A DNA stretch of 64,000 nt, from the NCBI RefSeq assembly GCF_003355005.1, contig NZ_CP029985.1, positions 1,727,001 to 1,791,000 on the forward strand, written 5' to 3'. This DNA comes from Sphingomonas sp. FARSPH (GTDB taxonomy: Bacteria; Pseudomonadota; Alphaproteobacteria; Sphingomonadales; Sphingomonadaceae). Positions 62,252-64,000 of the stretch are shown one piece after another (the stretch's first letter is position 1; every line of letters starts with the position of its first letter). The notes under the pieces were generated by a model. That model was given only the letters and a program-made list of their open reading frames with translations, was not told the origin of the DNA and did not search any database. The translations under genes were made by a program, and so were the position numbers.

Positions 62252-63792
62252 CGCACGCCGAAGCCGCCTCCCATCCCAATCCCCCGATCAAGACGATCAC
62301 CATCGTCGGTGGCGGCACCGCGGGGTGGATGACCGCCGCGCTGCTGTCGCGCCTGTTCCTCGGCGCCTACACGATCCGGCTGATCGAATCGGAGGAGATC
62401 GGCACGATCGGCGTCGGCGAGGCGACGATCCCCGCGATCCGCACGTTCAACGGCCTGGCCGGCATCGACGAATTCGACTTCGCCCGCGCGACGCAGGCGA
62501 CGTTCAAGCTCGGCATCGAGTTCCGCAACTGGGGCGGCATCGGCGACAGCTACGTCCACGGTTTCGGCAAGATCGGGCAGGACCTCTACTGGCTGCATTG
62601 CCACCAGTTCTGGCTGAAGGCGCGTGCCGCCGGCCGCGCCAAGCATCTCGACCTCTACGCGCTCAACACGCTGGCAGCGCGGATGAACCGCTTCGCGCTG
62701 CCCGATCCGTCGAACCCGCATTCGCCGATGGCGGACCTCGACTATGCCTATCATTTCGACGCGTCGCTGTTCGCGCGCTTCCTGCGCGGGCGGGCGGAGG
62801 CGGCGGGGGTGACCCGGATCGAGGGGCGGATCGTCGCCGCCAACCGACGCGGGCACGACGGCTTCCTCGACCATGTCGTGCTCGCCGACGGGCGCACGGT
62901 CGACGGCGATCTGTTCGTCGACTGTTCGGGTATGCGCGGGCTGCTGATCGGCGATGCGATGGGCATCGGCTACGAGGACTGGAACCAGTGGCTGCTGTGC
63001 GACCGCGCGCTGGCGGTGCCGAGCGCGCGGGGGCCGGGGCCGCTGACGCCCTATACCCGGTCGACCGCGCATGCCGCCGGGTGGCAATGGCGCATCCCGT
63101 TGCAGCATCGCACCGGCAACGGCCACGTCTATGCCAGCCAGTTCGTGTCGGACGACGCCGCGGCGGATACGCTGCGCGCGCATCTCGACACGCCTGCGCT
63201 CGGCGATCCGCGGCCCGTCCGCTTCCGTCCCGGCAAGCGCCATCGAGCGTGGGAGAAGAACGTCGTCGCGCTGGGTCTAGCCGGTGGCTTTCTCGAACCG
63301 CTCGAATCGACCAGCATCCACCTGATCCAGACCGGCATCCTGCGCCTGATCGCGCTGTTCCCGGGCCGCGGTTTCAATGCCGCCGACATCGACGAATACA
63401 ATCGGCAGACCGATTTCGAATATCGCGACGTGCGCGATTTCATCATCGCCCATTACAAGGTGACCGAGCGCGACGATTCCGAATTCTGGCGATACCTGAA
63501 GGCGATGGACGTGCCCGACAGCCTGACCGAACGGCTCGATCTGTTTCGTGCGTCGGCGCGCTTCTTCATGCATGGCAAGGCGGAACTGTTCCGCGAGGAA
63601 AGCTGGGTGCAGGTGCTGCTCGGCCAGCGGCTCGAGGCGGCGTACGATCCGATGGTCGACATGATCCCCGCCCAGGAGGCGAACGCGTTCCTGCGCGATG
63701 TCGAGGACGTGGTGGCCGATGTCGCGAGGGGCCTGCCGACGCATGAGGCGTTCATCGCCCGCCATTGCCAGGCGCCTGCCACCGCAGCCTGA
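62248..63792 (+). CDS. Flavin-dependent tryptophan-halogenase-like protein
   Basis: This 514-residue FAD enzyme has the nucleotide-binding GGGTAGWMTA (21-30), GVGEATIP (55-62), the catalytic lysine K87 (TFKLGIEF), the halogenase motif WQWRIP (279-284) and FLEPLESTSIHLI (348-360). The key halogenase residues are thus intact. Members with this context (TonB receptor and CAZyme neighbours) include Xanthomonas and Brevundimonas proteins that halogenate free indoles in vitro, with unknown native substrates. It needs reduced flavin, and no reductase gene is visible here. ATG 62248 overlaps the GH144 stop. Confidence 0.92.
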   Translation: MTHAEAASHPNPPIKTITIVGGGTAGWMTAALLSRLFLGAYTIRLIESEEIGTIGVGEATIPAIRTFNGLAGIDEFDFARATQATFKLGIEFRNWGGIGDSYVHGFGKIGQDLYWLHCHQFWLKARAAGRAKHLDLYALNTLAARMNRFALPDPSNPHSPMADLDYAYHFDASLFARFLRGRAEAAGVTRIEGRIVAANRRGHDGFLDHVVLADGRTVDGDLFVDCSGMRGLLIGDAMGIGYEDWNQWLLCDRALAVPSARGPGPLTPYTRSTAHAAGWQWRIPLQHRTGNGHVYASQFVSDDAAADTLRAHLDTPALGDPRPVRFRPGKRHRAWEKNVVALGLAGGFLEPLESTSIHLIQTGILRLIALFPGRGFNAADIDEYNRQTDFEYRDVRDFIIAHYKVTERDDSEFWRYLKAMDVPDSLTERLDLFRASARFFMHGKAELFREESWVQVLLGQRLEAAYDPMVDMIPAQEANAFLRDVEDVVADVARGLPTHEAFIARHCQAPATAA

Positions 63793-63975
63793 TGCGCGGG
63801 GGAGACTGTGACAGTTCGGCAACAACCGGAATGATAGTGAAACGCGCCTGACGTGGCTGGTTGTAACCGGTTACGGTGGCGAGTAACCGGTTCCATACGC
63901 CCTTCGCGATCCGTGGAGTCGACGCGCGTCGTCCATGCGCCACGGAAGCAAAAAGGGGCTGGTGATGGTGAGGGG
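63793..63975 (+). promoter_or_regulatory. Regulatory region with two tandem LacI-type operators
   Basis: TGTAACCGGTTACG (63862-63875) and AGTAACCGGTTCC (63882-63894) are variants of the 59721 palindrome, centred exactly 20 bp apart. TTGTAA (63861-63866) and TAACCG (63884-63889), 17 bases apart, may be the -35 and -10, each covered by one operator. GGTGAGGGG precedes the ATG at 63976. The rest of this 183-bp gap shows nothing clear. Confidence 0.65.
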
Positions 63976-64000
63976 ATGAACATGGCTTCCAGGATTCAAC
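63976..64000 (+). CDS. Start of a further gene, possibly a TonB-dependent receptor (cut by window end)
   Basis: Only eight codons (MNMASRIQ) are visible after a well-placed GAGGGG site and the tandem operators. Halogenase-linked loci of this type usually contain a TonB-dependent receptor, which is the reason for the suggestion. The sequence itself does not show it. Confidence 0.4.

Overview
The window is dense, high-G+C bacterial chromosome that looks like a sphingomonad (Alphaproteobacteria, Sphingomonas-like). This rests on the gene families present: GapR, DUF2093 and DUF1244 proteins, an intact yebC-ruvC-ruvA order, many TonB/CAZyme genes, a TonB-receptor-associated flavin halogenase, and dispersed palindromes of the kind usual in this group. 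I see no rRNA, tRNA, CRISPR array, transposase, prophage or plasmid gene. About 53 coding sequences are supported, two of them cut by the window edges. Most neighbours are packed with 1-4 nt stop/start overlaps, so operons are easy to read. Several genes start with GTG, and ruvC with TTG.

Region by region. 1-4385: a membrane-anchored helix-hairpin-helix protein (partial), purD, and divergently xseA, a DUF2093 protein and an M23 peptidase. purD and xseA start codons overlap. 4669-7827: an Oar-type TonB-dependent receptor, visibly A/T-richer than everything around it and closed by a strong terminator. 7881-16616: clpB, an M16 peptidase with a small partner, an alpha-amino-acid ester hydrolase whose active-site spacing matches the characterised enzyme, and a TonB-like protein. 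16966-24104: purEK, gpmA at the end of an overlapping four-gene operon, rpmJ, a HAD phosphatase and pyk, with two dispersed palindromic repeats at 18641-18864. 24186-30218: small conserved alphaproteobacterial proteins (DUF1244, GapR, DUF1826, DUF1003), a HerA-like ATPase, and yebC-ruvC-ruvA. A DUF559 endonuclease gene bounded by a 44-nt inverted repeat sits between yebC and ruvC.

30222-47742 is a sugar-catabolic block. It holds secreted glycosidases (GH30, GH2, GH43), a FucP-type sugar/proton symporter, mutarotase, galactose/arabinose dehydrogenase, an SMP-30 lactonase, an IlvD/Edd sugar-acid dehydratase, DgoK, DgoA, an FAH-family AraD1 protein and an alpha-ketoglutarate-semialdehyde dehydrogenase. 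Together these encode an oxidative D-galactose route (to pyruvate and glyceraldehyde-3-phosphate) merged with an oxidative L-arabinose route (to alpha-ketoglutarate), fed by galactan/arabinan-type side-chain hydrolysis. Four promoter regions in the block share a palindrome centred on GTCAGAC that overlaps or sits inside promoter elements, so a single regulon is likely. Its regulator is not in the window.

47762-55846 holds an overlapping MFS / metallophosphoesterase / ArsB-like operon, a histidine acid phosphatase, and an overlapping S9 peptidase / RlpA pair. 55979-64000 is a second carbohydrate locus: a GPH-family transporter, GH3, a LacI regulator, a GH144-like protein, a flavin-dependent halogenase, and the first codons of a further gene running off the end, perhaps a TonB receptor. 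TGTAACCGGTTACA-type operators lie in the GH3/lacI intergenic region and twice before the last gene. GH3 plus GH144 suggests beta-1,2-glucan use, and the halogenase inside it is the least explained component.
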